From Chiridota heheva (Eukaryota; Echinodermata; Holothuroidea; Apodida; Chiridotidae), in NCBI GenBank assembly GCA_020152595.1, contig JAIGNY010000711.1:594001-658000 (forward strand): a DNA stretch of 64,000 nucleotides, in the 5' to 3' direction. Under the pieces are notes generated by a model, which was not told where the DNA came from, did not search any database, and saw nothing but the letters and a program-made list of their open reading frames with translations. A program made the position numbers and the translations under genes. Position 1 is the first letter of the stretch; every line of letters starts with the position of its first letter. Positions 1 through 14,000 of this stretch are shown piece after piece.

Positions 1-508
1 TCTATCCTTGATATGATAGTCGGTTATTATGTCAACCTTGCAAGAAATATGTAAAGATATTAAGTGAACCATCATTAATATGGGCTGTCATGGTATGAGT
101 AAATCAGATATCAATTGTCATGGACAAAAATATCGCAATATATCTATGTTATGATTATTAATTTTGGAAAACTCCTTAGGTTTTCAGCATGCAGATCTAA
201 TTTATGCCTTTAAAACCTAAAAGTGAAGGAAGGAAGCATAAAAGAAAGAGATACTGCAAATATTATGTTGAAATCTCATTCATTTAAAACATAAAGTTCT
301 GTTTCACAAATTTTGCTGTAATATGCAGTTTATGTGATAATGGCATATCAAGATAAGTTGGTCAGGGTATTTTTGATAAACAATAGCAAGATATCGTGAA
401 AATTGACAGCCGTAATAAATAATTAGGGAGGTATTCCACCACGTTCACAGCTAAAACCATAAAAATATGTGCTGGTCCTAAGTTTTTGAATCTGGGAGGC
501 TGATCCCC
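1..508. other. Downstream flank, no recognised feature
   Basis: AT-rich sequence with no ORF of note, no RNA gene and no repeat that I can define internally. Confidence 0.5.
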
Positions 509-1006
509 TTAAAGGAATATTCCTGTGAATTCTCATATATATTACTGAGGACTATTAAAGAAACAAATTGGTGTAGAAATCATATTGATATCTTTTTTAG
601 TTAAGGAGTTATTGCATTCAAAGATTTTGCAAGTGTGTTGAAAACTGACCTCAAAGTGTTCAGTGTGATGTCGTAAAGCAGATCCAACACAATTCTTATG
701 TATTTCTATAAAACAAAAATTTTATTTTTCCTTCAGTGTGCATTTCACATTCTTGGGCATATCACATTCTTCTAAAGTGTATCTCAATAAGTAAACAAAA
801 ACTTCATTTTCAAAGAAATACACAAAAATTGCCTTGGATTTGCCTTAATGACATCACACTGTTCACTGTGAAGTCAGTTTTCAACACACTCGCACAATCT
901 TTTAAATGCAAGAGCTAAACGGAAAACGATAACATGATTTTGACTCAATTTTTTCTTTCAGTTCTCTATCATACATATGAAAACTCACGGGAATATTTCT
1001 TTAAAG
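509..1006. mobile_element. Palindromic hairpin MITE, copy 1
   Basis: The left arm begins AAAGGAATATTCCTGTGAAT and the right arm ends in its near inverse (cacgggaatatttctttaaa). Matching internal inverted segments include agtgtgttgaaaactgacct versus gtcagttttcaacacact and the gtgatgtcgt/gacatcacac pair. The whole ~500 bp can fold as a long imperfect hairpin. No coding capacity. Related copies are at 17889, 23121 and 41801, with partial arms elsewhere. Confidence 0.75.
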
Positions 1007-1289
1007 GATAACACTTCCAACATTTTATTTCCCTTGTAAGCAGTTGGTTCAGAAGAAAATTATATATAAGAGGGGCATGTTTATTTTTAAAAGCATCACA
1101 TATTTGTGTTCTTTTACTATTTTTTTGGTTGGTATAATTCCTAAAATATGAAAAAGAATTGATTATAAATACTACTGTTTGTTTTCCCATTTTTTAAGAA
1201 TATCCTAATTCAAAAATGTAAAAGAGTGATATAAAGGTATTGATGAGTTAATGACACAATGAGTTTGATGTCATTAACTATATTTTCTC

Positions 1290-2430
1290 CCTCTCGATTC
1301 TCCCATCTCCTCTCTGCCCTAACTCTTACACCTTAATTTTTTTTAAACTGTCTTGGCTAGAGCTGTGACCGTTTAGCGTGTACACGCTACACGCACGCAA
1401 ATCTTGTAAACGTTTACTAAATACTTCATTGCGAGTAATCGTTTTTTATACATCATAGTGTCTTGCAGTTGAAAATCAATATTCATGATTCAAATCACAC
1501 ACACATTCGGCTGACAAAATTCCAATCAATTCGACTTTTTACAAACTGTAAACCCGATTAGCATAATCCTTTTTAAATGTGCGAATCACAAATGCGCAGT
1601 AATCACCAATGAATGGGGAAATTATGCACTTTGATTTCGCCGAAATCTGAGTAATTTAACTTGTAAAATGCACCGCGAATGTGCAGCAGTAAACAGTGAA
1701 ACTAACAATAGGCCTAACGTTAGTCTATAACTTATGAGGCTTTAAATCCAAGAAACACTTGAATCGTGACAATAAACATTTACATGTAAATATTACCTGA
1801 TGAGTCAAATAAATTTTGCAAGAAAGAAAAAATAGTGCAAAATAAACAAACAGAAAAAGGTTTTAACAGAACTGAAATTCTGCATGCTTCGCAAAGATGG
1901 CGGCCATCTTTTCGAGAGGACTGATATTTCAAAACTTCCTGGTGGTGGTAGCGTAGTTTTGAAATGTTTTACGGCGAGGTATATCATAGGCCTAGTATGC
2001 AAGATTTTTACAGAACTTTGAAAGCCGTAGGAATAGGACAAAAAAGTTACGCGATGTTGAGTTTAAATGACATTGAAAGGAAGTTATCTGTTCTTTCTAA
2101 ACTGAATTTCCATGCATATTTTCCATAAAAATGATGATTTATACTGTAGAAGTAAAGTTTTTACGATTTGGAAAGCAAAACTCAGCATCTATTTGGGCAA
2201 TGCAGTCAGTACTTTTGCCATACTGGTTGCGCGATTTTTTTACTTCACCTCGTAGTTTTGGAGCAATTTTGGTGTATTTCCGAAAATTACGGTACTAAAC
2301 TCGTGTGCACGATACACGCTCGCTTTTTTTGGCGTGTACACGTTTACTAAAATCCCTAAACGTTCACAGCTCTAGTCTTGGCACATTTGACACTGTCTGT
2401 TGCGGTGCCGTTAAACATCAAAACCAAACC
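1290..2430 (+). mobile_element. LINE 3' tail fragment, split by a hAT element
   Basis: The segment at 2375-2430 (cacatttgac, tgccgttaaacatcaaaacc) resembles the inverse of the I-type LINE 3' tail seen at 11614, 17501 and 34602, ending in an AAAC-type tail. It lies in the plus orientation and is interrupted at 1358 by a hAT element. The 5' limit is uncertain. Confidence 0.45.
1350..2382. mobile_element. Non-autonomous hAT-type DNA transposon with 8-bp TSD
   Basis: The terminal inverted repeats begin TAGAGCTGTGACCGTTTAG at 1358 and end with the near inverse at 2374 (ctaaacgttcacagctcta); subterminal gtgtacacg motifs are also inverted. An exact 8-bp duplication, gtcttggc, flanks the element (1350-1357 and 2375-2382), the hallmark length for hAT. 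The 1017-bp interior has no transposase ORF, so it would need a partner in trans. Confidence 0.85.
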
Positions 2431-3021
2431 AACCAAAAAGTTGGGGACTCCAAAAATGTTATTTCTGAAATAGTAGGTGGTCTTACTTTAAATTAAAGAA
2501 GTTTATAAAAGCAATTCTTTTCTTATAAGGATGTTTTAGCTGACATCATGAGGTCACATGACTTAGTTTACATCGCCATTATGTAGGACAGATTGTCATC
2601 TGCTGTACACTTACATATAGTCGCATGTTGTTACATAAGATTACTTTTATAAGTAGTATGCGGTAATCGTGCTGTGCCGTTGGTTCCACTAAGTAATAGA
2701 TGTTTAGAATCCACTGATTAAGATTATACTTGAAGGGTAATTTTTGCTTTAAATTAGCATTTTATATTAAAAACATAATTCATCTGGCCAGTTCATTTTA
2801 ACCATCATGTGTTTATATGCCCATCACGTGTTTTACATGCCCAGTGCGTGCTTTCATCACCAGCGCATGCTATCGCATGTTTTAGATCGAGTCTGTTTGT
2901 TTTACGTGTGATGTGACTGAGCTGTGAAGATCAGACGCATGAAATACTCAACGTGCAAAGGTCTTCCATGCAAAATGGCTCCCAGTTGAGTTACAAGCCA
3001 CGTGATGAAATTCCTATATAC

Positions 3022-3153
3022 AAGAACTTGGACCACACAAAGAACTTGGACCACACAAAGAACTTGGACCACACAAAGAACTTGGACCACACAAAGAACT
3101 TGGACCACACAAAGAACTTGGACCACACAAAGAACTTGGACCACACAAAGAAC
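3022..3153. repeat. 18-bp minisatellite, about 7 copies
   Basis: Seven near-perfect head-to-tail copies of aaagaacttggaccacac. The unit is a multiple of three with no stop in several frames, so open frames appear on both strands (KNLDHT, FVWSKF); these are repeat artefacts. No homology to a known protein. Confidence 0.95.
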
Positions 3154-4690
3154 TCATGCAATACAACAGAACACTTCATAACTATTTTATTAAGCAAAGC
3201 ACCTTCAAGTTTATCAGAACATAAACACCATTAAGATGAATTGGAAACAAAATAAAAGCTTACGAGGCAAGATAAAGTAGTTCAACATGGAATATCAGTT
3301 CCAAACTTGAGTTGTCCTTGTATTGTATACCCATAAGAGAGGGGAAATGATGTAATGGTATAGGGACCCCATACCACTGGAAGGGGTGTCTTTCATTAAT
3401 TTCATGGAAAAATTATCTTTGGCATAAAACAAATTTAACGTGTCATTTGTTAAGTGACATATTGTGTGCAAAATAATCTATCTGCAATATGAATTCATAA
3501 TTTCTGATCTTGATATTGTATTTTTAATTTTTATTAACAATATCAGCAATGAAACAAAACATTGGTCTTAGGATAATATGTGGTAAAACGTGGTTGTGAA
3601 ATGGAGGAAAAAGTTATGTTAAATAGACAATGGAAATGCCCATAACAAAGCCCCGTCTATGATTAGGACAGGGTTGGAATACCTTACATTTCTTCCCACA
3701 AACATAAAATGATCGTATTTCCTGATAGTGTTTGTGTAGCATCATAAGTCCAGGGGCCTGGAAGTGCATTAAAATTGATCCCGTTTGTTGGGCATTAATT
3801 TCTTAAATATCTTCATATTATACAGAGTTGGGAAAATACAAAACATGGTTCTTAATAACCGTGGGAAAAATAGGAATTCGCAGGAAGAAATTTTTAGTTC
3901 ATAATATAAATAAAAATTGTTTTTTGCTAATTGACTATTTCTCTTAAAAGATTGACAGTGTCACAAGTTTCTCCAAGCTTGAATTAAGCCCATGCATATT
4001 GATGTAAATCTGACTGGGATTTGCTTCCACTTTATATTCTACTTTTAATATAGAAGAATAAAAAACATGCCTAAATTCAAAATTAAAGCTTTAAAAGATG
4101 GATTTTTGACCCAGACAGAACATGCTCTTAGACAGGTTTTATCTTATACCAAGATTTTAACCAATACTTGGTAGGTTGGGGGCAATCTTTTTCCTTCAAC
4201 CTGGTACTTAAAAGCAAATTTGATATAATATCTATGAATAATTAAAAAAAATTTTTTAATGTAAACGGGATAAAAAGTTGTTCACAATTTTTCAAATATG
4301 AGTGTTCAAACTACTCAATTCACCATCTGCAATAGGTCTCAACAAACCTGAATTCCCCAAAACATTGTGAAAGGTCATGCAATTTTACATTCTGCACAGC
4401 TGCAAACACTGATTTGGATGGTTTGCATCTGTGCAAAAATGTCAAATTGCATGACCTTTTGCAAAATTTGGGGAGATTTGCGGTTCAATTAACAGACAGC
4501 GAATATTCTTAAGAAGATCCATTGCAAAAACTTTGTGATGGCAAGCATCTGATTCCAGCAAAACATTGTAAACTTATTGACTAGACACCATTTTTAGCTG
4601 CTCAAACCTTCAAGTGATTGGCCACTGTGTTAGCCACAACATATTAAACTTGAAAGCTTATACTAGATGGCATTCAAATCATGATCTTTT
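3154..4690. other. Downstream flank, no recognised feature
   Basis: No gene, RNA or clear repeat family seen; short ORFs only. A small inverted pair near 4370 and 4445 (aggtcatgcaattttac versus aaattgcatgacctttt) may be a MITE remnant. Confidence 0.4.
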
Positions 4691-4736
4691 TTTATTTTCA
4701 AACAAACTGCCGAGAATAAATGCCATCAAATTTATT
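4691..4736 (-). promoter_or_regulatory. Candidate polyadenylation signals of EIF2D
   Basis: Two AATAAA hexamers occur on the minus strand at 4736-4731 and 4696-4691, 222 and 262 nt after the stop codon. They are the first such motifs downstream of the TGA, so a 3'UTR of roughly 240-290 nt is plausible. AATAAA is common in AT-rich DNA, so this is suggestive only. Confidence 0.45.
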
Positions 4737-4957
4737 TTTCAAGTCTTTTTACAGAATTAAATACTTCCTATGTTTGTTACAGAAGTTTTAGCTGTCATCC
4801 GTGCAGAGCTGATCAGCGCAGGGTTGCAAATCTTTATATTGCTTTTGACTACGCCATAATTTACAAATACTTCTCCATGATTAAACAAGGCAGCATCTGG
4901 TGGGCGGTGCGTAGTTATTTGAACAGATGAACGGAATTTCTAAGAAATGTTCTGTCG

Positions 4958-5028
4958 TCATCTCTTCTTTCCCTTCTTGGGAGCTAGATCAAGCCCAGTT
5001 ATATGCTTCTTTGGTATGTTGTATTGCT
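4958..5028 (-). CDS. EIF2D: EIF2D exon 13 (C-terminus, stop codon)
   Basis: The terminal exon encodes QYNIPKKHITGLDLAPKKG then KKR and TGA. The human C-terminus is EYQLPRKHIQGLEKALKPGKKK. The acceptor is atttttgcag; joining to exon 12 (CTT G|AG CAA) gives LLLEQY. The basic lysine-rich tail is typical of eIF2D. Confidence 0.95.
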
Positions 5029-8000
5029 CTGCAAAAATAAATAAAAATATTATGGATAAATGTTAATTTCTCTTTCTGACAATCTTTCTCCCCTGTCGTG
5101 TTGTTTTAACACTTCATGTCACCCTCAAGACTATCCTTCTCAAATTTGTTGTTTCTCCAAATATGTCCCATATATTCTTCTTCCCAAAATCTAAAACCAG
5201 GTGAGGAAAATGTGAAGTGTGCTCATTTTCAAACATGTATCTGGAAAGCAGCATTGAATGAAGATTCACTAATATGCCCCCATCTAACTTTGGCTGGATA
5301 AAGGATAAGCAAAACAATTTGCTGCTTACATCAGTGGCAGTGTCGAATGGTGTGCCCACCAGGAATTTTATAATGATTTGATGTGGTGATCAAGGATGAC
5401 TTTCAGCAAGTGTATGTGATCAACTGATCAGCTCACTTGCACAGTATTTTGTGAGTGCTATAAAATGAACAATTGCCAAAGTAATTGGACTTAAAAATAT
5501 GATGATAAAAATGATGCGACGATGATGAAGAGATGGAAGCATAAGCAGTAATGGACTAAAGTTGACTCGAGTAAGCTCTTAATTTACAGAGCAATGCAAA
5601 CAAATTCAAACATTAAGAGGACATTTTGACAGTCAGCTTAATGCTATATTATATTGCCTTGATTGTGCCCACTATTGTGCTCATTAATCATGACAAAACC
5701 ATTTTGTGTTCAAAAAAAGAACAAAATGAAACCTGCCTAAATAACCTACGTATTGGAAGAAAGAGCATATGTGCTCAAAAAGCAATGATATGGCATAGTT
5801 TTAATGGTGACGATCAGGTGAAGATCAATTTGGGCATTCCGTATGTTCCAGATCAGAAATAAAACCTATGCTATGGCTAACCTAGCATTGGATACAAAGA
5901 AGGTAAGATATGCCATGTTTTATGTGATAGCGGCTATCTTGGTGGCCATCTTGGATATCTCAAATTTCTCAAGGTCAATATAGCGGCCACTTTGGATATT
6001 ACAACATTTTAAAAGGTCTCCAAATTCGTCAGTATTGGATGTAACAACCACCCTTATAGGTCTTTATACAGCAAAGATATGACATGTCTTATATGGCGGC
6101 AGCCATTTTGATTATTCTGACATGGCAAAAGTTATTGCATCTATGATATGAATAACCTATACTAGTCATGGACACAAAAATCACTCTATAGAGGTGTTCT
6201 GAAAGCAAAGATACAACATGTTTTGTTTGGTGGTGGCCATCTTGGATATCTCAAAACGCTCCAAGGTCACCAGGGTGGCATCAGGCAGATTCTTAATCAG
6301 TGGGTCTCAAAGATATAAAAAACATTGCGGGCTTATTGATAACCCAAACTTTTGGGTTATCAATATGGGCACTAGACTTAACAGAACAATCATACTTTCT
6401 TGATCTCAGAATCAAGGATCCTCCTCCATGTCATTGCTGGCCTTCCTCTCCTAATTTGCCCTGAGGGTTCAATTCAAGAGCATGATGGGCAATGTTGGAC
6501 TGGTCCTTACATAGCGTGTATCCAACCCATTTCCATTTGTGCTCTTTAACGACATTAAAGATGAGCTTTTGCTTGGCACCTTGCTTAAACCAAAGATCTC
6601 TAAAGATCTCCCTGACCTCCTGAGCCAATTTCCCTGTTTGAAACAGGATTTGCAAATTCCAAGTCCGCAAATTCTAAGTCCCAACTCGTGTAACACTTTT
6701 TTGGAGAAAGTAGATTTAGATTTATTTAGTAGATTTATTTGCAAATCAGCTTCCTTGCGGCATTGACAGGTTTATTTCATAAGTTCCCTCCTAGGTCATA
6801 ATTGTAAAAATATTGAATTTGTCAAATTTCATGAATTATTTGCAGTTTTGGTTTCTGTAGCAGTTAACTTTTTTACATGTTGGGGGTGCTGGCCTAACGC
6901 ACAACCTTCCTTTTTTCCCCTGGACTTGGGACCAGTTGTCGGTAGAGTATCATTTCTAATAGGAGCATTATTCCGTACAAATGGGTAAAAAGAGTTCAAT
7001 TCATATTCAGAAGGTACAGGGTTTCATTCCTAACAAATTGTTTGTTGCGGTTTAAGAGCACTGTGACAGTCAAATGTGCCAAGAGGGAATTATAAAATAA
7101 CGGTGCTAGAATTAAAAGAGAGTAGAAAATTGGGTTTTTACCAGTCTGTTTTTTGTCCTTGAGTGAAAAATAATCAATTTCCTTCAGTCTTATCTGTAAA
7201 TAAGAACTAACACTGCTAGTAATTTGACCTCCAATGGGCCTATGTTCCAATCAGGGAAAGGTATTTACTGAGATCTGTTTCATCTCAGAAACTAGAGATA
7301 AGCACCAGGGATAAGACTTGTGGACCTTCTGGGCTCACAAAAGGATTTACATTTTTTGACAATATTCCAAAGAGTTTTTGTTGTTACACTTTTCGACATC
7401 ATTTACCTGTTTCAGAGAAGAAACCAACTCTAATACCATAGAATTTTTAAATCAAGAAAGAGCATAACATAAACAGGGTTGTAATTAAGTTCATTCTATG
7501 AAATGACAAGGTAAAACACCAATCAATGAAACACAGCTATGGAGATACTTCAGTACAGAAGGGAAGCTGTAAGTTTATGAACCTGTTTATGCACATTTTT
7601 CATACTTGAAATTAGGGAGAACTAGAATGGTAAATAATGTTATGGTTCACATGCCCAAGCAAATTGACACCCATATCATATGACCAGGCCAATTATAAAA
7701 ATGGCATCTCACACTAAGTCCCACATGGCCACCCATGTACCACATGGCATCCGACCCCATGTCCCACATGGCATCCCACCCCATGTCCCACATGGCATCC
7801 CACCCCATGTCCCATATGGCATCCCACCCCATGTCCAACATGGCATCCCACCCCATGTCCCTCATGACATCCAATCTCATCCCTTGTCCCACATGTCATT
7901 CCACAATATCTCCCACATGGCATCCCACCCCATGTCCCACATGACATCCCATGTCCCACGTGGTATTCCATCATATGTCCCATGACATGATGTCCCATGT

Positions 8001-11000
8001 GGTATTCCATCATATGTCCCACAGGGCATCCCATCCTATGACCCACATGGCATTCCACCCTATGTCCCACATGGATCACATCCCATGTCCCAAATGATAT
8101 ACCACCTCATGTCCTACATGACATCCCATTCCTTGTCCCACATGGCATTCCACCATATCTCCCACCATATCTCCCACATGGCATTAAACCATACAGTGTC
8201 TCACATGGCATTCCACCATATGTCCCACATGGCATTTCACCATATGTCCCACATGGATCCCATCCTACATGTATGTCCCACATTAATTCAACCATATGTA
8301 CCACATGACATCCCTCCCTATGTCCCACATGGCATCCCTCCCTGTGTCCTGCATCAGTAGCTTCCCACCTGATGTTCCACATGGCATCCCACCCCATGTC
8401 CCACATGACATCCCATGTCCCACGTGGTATTCCATCATATGTCCCACCAGGCATCCCATGGCATTCCACCCTATGTCCCACATGGATCACATCCCATGTC
8501 CCAAATGATATCCCACCTCAGGTCCCACATGACATCCCATGCCTTGTCCCACATGGCATTCCACCATATCTCCCACATGGCATTAAACCATACAGTGTCT
8601 CACATGGCATTCCACCATATGTCCCACATGGCATTCCACCATATGTCCCACATGGCATCCCACGCTATGACCCACATGGATCCCATCCTACATGTATGTC
8701 CCACATTAATCCAACCATATGTACCACATGACATCCCTCCCTATGTCCCACATGGCATCCCTCCCTGTGTTCCGCATCACTGCCTTCCCACCTGATGTTC
8801 CACATGGCATCCCACCATATGTTCCACATGGTATCCCTATTAATGTCCCAATGACATCCTACTTTATGTCCCACATGGCATCACATCCCATGTCTCCATG
8901 GCCTCCCACATAGCCTCCTACCCTATGTCACACATGGCATCCTACCATATGTCACACATGGCATCCTACCTTAATCACACATGGCATCCTACCTTATGTC
9001 ACACATGGCATCCCAACCTATGTCACACTGTGTTACTTGTGACATCCCACCATGTCCCACATGGCATTCTACTCTGTTCCACATGGTATCCCACCCCATG
9101 TCGCACATGGCATCCTACCCCATGTCCCACATGACATCCCATAGGCTCCATAAGAAGTCTCATCCTAGCTACCACAGTCCCTGATTGAGCAAAATATGTA
9201 TGAAAGTGTCAGTTCATATAATAACTTATATATATGACTTGTTGAAATGGGGTGGACGCCATGTCCCACATTCCATCCCATATCATCCCATGTCCCACAT
9301 GACATTCTATCCCATGGCATTCCACCCTATGTCCTGCATGGCATTCCACCTCATATCCTACATGGCATTCAACTCTGTTCCACATGGCATCCCACCCCAT
9401 GTCCCACATGGCATCCCACCCCATGTTCCACTTGGCATCCCACCCTATGTCTCACATAGGCTCCAAAAGAAGTCTCATCCTAGCTATTACAGTCCCTGAT
9501 TGAGCATACTTATGTATGAGAGTGTCAGTACATATAATAACTTATATGTTAATGACTTGTTGAATAAGAATAAAGGTGGAATCAAATAATTATGCCTGAT
9601 ATAGCCCTTGGTATATACAACATAGTAAACATTATATCATATGTCCCTCATGGCCTCCATCCATGTCCCACATGGCATCCCTCCCTATGTCCATATGCAA
9701 TCACATCCTGTCACACTCCCTGACTAAGTATACTAAATAAAAAAGTCTGGTCAGGTCATATACTGTAGCAACTTTATGCAAATGGGCAACAATAATAAAG
9801 GTGGAGTTTAATAATCATGCCTGATACAACCGTTGGTGCCCAAATATTTTGAAGAATTTTAAGGATTTTAAATCTCAAAATGCTACAAGAGAGACTTTAG
9901 GATCTCTGAAGAATATTGAAAAATTATATCATTTTACTGTAATCTTCTATACAAATATCAAATGTTTTGTAGACTTTTTAAGGAAACTAGTCTTCAATCC
10001 TGTCTTAAGTATCTCATAAAAACTTTAACATTTTATAAGGAAATTCTAACCTTCCATAAGGATATCTGAAGAAACTTTAACTTTTTCTGAGGAACTCTGA
10101 AGAAACTTAAACATTTTCTGAGGAATTCTTAAAAACTTTAACATTTCTGAGGAAATCTCAGGACAAATCTGTGGACGGTGCAGTATTTTCTTTAACAGCT
10201 AAATAAGTCTTAACAGAAATTGACAACCAAAATTAAGTAAATTCCCCACAAAAAAGTAGCATAATCTTCTACAATGGGAGTCATATCTACAAAATCTTGT
10301 CCAATCACAATGCAGAAAACCAGTTCAGATGCGCATGAACTAAATTTCAACCACTAGTGTGAAACATGTGTTAAATATTTGGAGAAAGTTGTAAGATACA
10401 GAAAGGCAGAAAGACATTAATGTACAATGTCTTCAAGCCTTCTAAGAATTAATCGAAAATATATAGTACTGACCAAGAAGTAGCTTGCTGATGTAATGAA
10501 TTTGATTTCCTTGAACTCTGACCTCTACACCTGCCCTTTGACCCTGGGCTTGGCTGATGCTACTGCTAGCTGCAACACCTTTCTGAAGTTTCTGAGAAAG
10601 CACTTTTGGGTCAATCCTATAGGTTCTAAATTGCTGATAACAGTTACCTTGGAAAATGAAAAAATGAAAAAAAACATATACTCAACTTTAAATTGTCTCA
10701 AACTTTTACAAAATGAATCAAAATTAAACGCTGGCACGTATGGTGGCATGGGCACATCCTCAGAATGGATCAAAACCGCAACTAGTTTGGTTGCACCTAG
10801 TTGGTCAATCACCTTCAGGCAAAAGAAAATGTTGGTGCCTGAAAACTTGGACCAAGAAAGTTTTAACAAATTTTGGGGCCGGTCTGGTATGCAGCTTAAG
10901 ACTGGTCCATATAGAGGTATTGTCCTTGCTTTGTGTCTCGATGAAGAGATGCTGTTGTTAACTGCAACATCTTTCTGAAGGTTTTGAGAAGAAAAAAAAC

Positions 11001-14000
11001 ATATTTTGCTTAATCCTGATTATTGATTATTACATATTGACTTCATCTTGTGTGTAGTCTTTACAAAACAATAACAAAGAAAAGTCGCAATTTCTATGAG
11101 TTATACATAAAATATGAATGAAAACATGTTGGGCAGAAAACAACAGAATGGACTGTTGGGAGGTTAATACGAAATAGATTCAACAGATAATGTAAAGGAG
11201 AATAAACTCATATGTTACGTAAATCTGGCCACCTTTTTAAACTTAGCAATTTAAATAGCTGACTTCTTATCAATTAACCTTTCTGGGTTAGATTGTTGAC
11301 AGCTTTTTCAACCAATCACCATATGATATTGACTAGCAACAAAATCTGCAAAACTAAATGGGGCAAAAATCCTATGCGGTACTGGTACAGTACTGCTAGC
11401 TAATGGCACGCTCCAATGCACTTAATGCAATATACTGTACAAGGCAAATTTCTGCACACACAGACTGAGTGACGACAAAATGGTGAGAGAAAAAAATTGT
11501 GCTTGCGGGCCCGCTACAGGCTTTGTAAATCTGATTCCCGTTACCCAGAATGGTTTGCTAGCAAATGGAATTTTGTTTATTCCTTATGCTGAAAACTCTA
11601 AAGATCTGGAGAAAGTTTGTTTGTTTGTTTGATGAGAGCTTAATAGGACCACGACAACGAGGGTCAAATTGTGCCTGAAAGGTTAGATCATTCTAGAGGT
11701 AGGAAGGAAAGAAAACAGGGAGATTGAGAGAAATACGAGAACTTAAAGTCAGAAAGCTGAGATAGAGATAGGAGGTGCATGGGTGAAAAAAGTAGAGAGA
11801 GGGGGTGGGAGAGGAGGACTAAATATGGTTGTAGAAGGAAGCATAATGAAGGAAGGAGATAATTTTATCCAGAGGGTTTTTCTGGAAGAACTCGGCAATT
11901 GAGTTGTGTGGAGTGAGGGAAGCTCTGGGAAGGTTGTGCAGGGAGCAAGCAAGGAGAACGTGTAGACTGTAAGGGTGCAATGGCAATTGTTGCAGAGGGG
12001 TTAAGGGAGCCAATAAGGAGGTGGGAGTGAGTGAGGTGGGTATGACTTATTCTAAGATGGGTAATATGAACGTTGTCGACACGATAGAGGTTGTTGATGG
12101 TGGGTTTGATCGGAATGGTGGGCTGGATGACGTGAAGTTTGTTATCAATTTGGGAGTCCCATGAGTTTTGCCAGCGGTCTTGAACAAGGGAAGTGATAAG
12201 CAGTTTGATGTCGAAAAATGTTTTGGGAAATGGGGTAGGGAAAGGTTGAGGGCAAGGATTCCAACATGGCTGGGTATCCAGAAGAAAAGAATACTTTTCC
12301 TGCAGACGGTGGGCAAAAGGAGTTTCCGGAGGAGGTGGGATGCAGAATTATCCTATTGAAGATTTGAGTAAAGAAGTAAGGACAGCCTTGGAGTCGGAGA
12401 AGATGGCAAAGTGACTGAGAGGAGAGTAGCAGCAGCTGTCTTGTCCCCTTCCTTGGAGCCATCAGTAAAGATTGAGGTGTAGTTTAAGAGTTGGTCTTTG
12501 ATTTGGTTGTGGAGATTGATGGAGAGTGGGTGGGTTTGGGTTTTGTGATAAGTGGGGAGGCCCAGGTGGATAGAAGGGAGGGGAGTGGCCCAAGGAGGAA
12601 AAGTGGGCCAGGAGAAGGTGCCAAGAGTGGCGGGGTTGATGCCAAAATGGAGGTCTAATAAGCTAAAGAGAGGGGATAGGGTTTTAGTCCTAGCAAAGAG
12701 GGTGGAGAAACTGGGGTTCTGGGTGTTGGTGAGGACTCTAAAAGCATAGGAGGGGCTGAGCTTTCTACACCTTAGCAGAAAGGGGGGGGTTTGTTGGCTT
12801 CATTATGAAGGCTGGTGATTGAGGAGGTCGTGTAGCTACCCAGACAAAGCCTTCATTTTGGATGGCGTTGATGTGCTTGAGGTAAGAGTTGTGAGCTACA
12901 GTAGACAATATTGCCGTAGTCAAGCTTGGCACAAATGGTGAGCCTGAAGATTTTGAGAAAAGCATGGCGATTCGCACCCCAAGTGGTGTTTGAGAGGAGG
13001 CGGAGAAGGTTGAGGGAACTGTTGCATTTTTGTTTCAGGTTGGTGATGTGTTGCTTGTAGGAGCCTGAGAGCTAGGTGTCTAGAGTTAAACCCAGGAACT
13101 TAGTGTGTTGAACTTTATCGATGCGATTGCCATTGAACATGAGGTTCGGCTTGGTGTGGAGGTTGTTGAAATGACAGAAGTACATGCAGACTGTCTTGTC
13201 TTTGGAGAATTTAAAACCGTTACTGTTGCACCAGTCTTGCAGCTGTTGAGGCTGAGTTGGAGCCTATTTTCGACAAGAGGAAAGCTAAGGGAGGAGTAGA
13301 AGATGGTGAAGCCATCCACGTAGAATGCACGTTTGATGTTGGGGCCAAAGTTGTCCGCAATGTCGTTAATGCTCGGATGAAGAGAATTTGGGAGAGGATG
13401 CTGCCCTGGGGTTCACCCTCTTCTTGGGGGTAGGGGTTGAAGAGGGTGTTGCCAATACGAACTTGGCACTGCCTGGGTGTGAGGAAGTTTGAACAAAGAT
13501 GGGGAGGTGGCCTCTGAAGCTGATGGTGTAAAGTTTGCAGATAATGCCGTATTTCCAATTAGTGTCGAAAGCTTTCTAGAGGTCGAAAAAGATGGCAATG
13601 AGGAGTTCCGGTCGGTACTGTCCTTCCTCGGTTTAGGGACGGGGGTGACAATAGCTGTCCTCCAGATAGGGGGAAAGGAGTGTGAGGACCATATGTAGTT
13701 GAGGATGGTGAGTAGGGTAGTAGTGGCATTGTTGGAAAGGTGTTTCAGGAACTGGTAGGGGATGTTATCTGGGCCCTCAGAGGTGCAGCCAGTGTCGTGG
13801 ATGGTTTGGTTTAATTCAGAAAGGGTGAGAGGGGTGTTGTAACTCTCGTGGTTGTTGGAGGGAACGGTAATACTCCAGGCTTCATCGCGAGCTTCTTTTG
13901 GTTTTGAGAGCATTGGGGTAGTTGACCGAGGACGAGATGTTGCTGAAAGAAACGGTGAGGTGGTTAACGATGTCCTTTTCCGAGGTGAGAAGGTTACTAT

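Noticed and set aside
7647-9499. Many long overlapping ORFs with MSHMASHP- or GCHVGHGV-like repeats
   Set aside because: The 24-bp repeat unit lacks stops in several frames on both strands; the frames follow from unit length and no non-repeat coding sequence flanks them.
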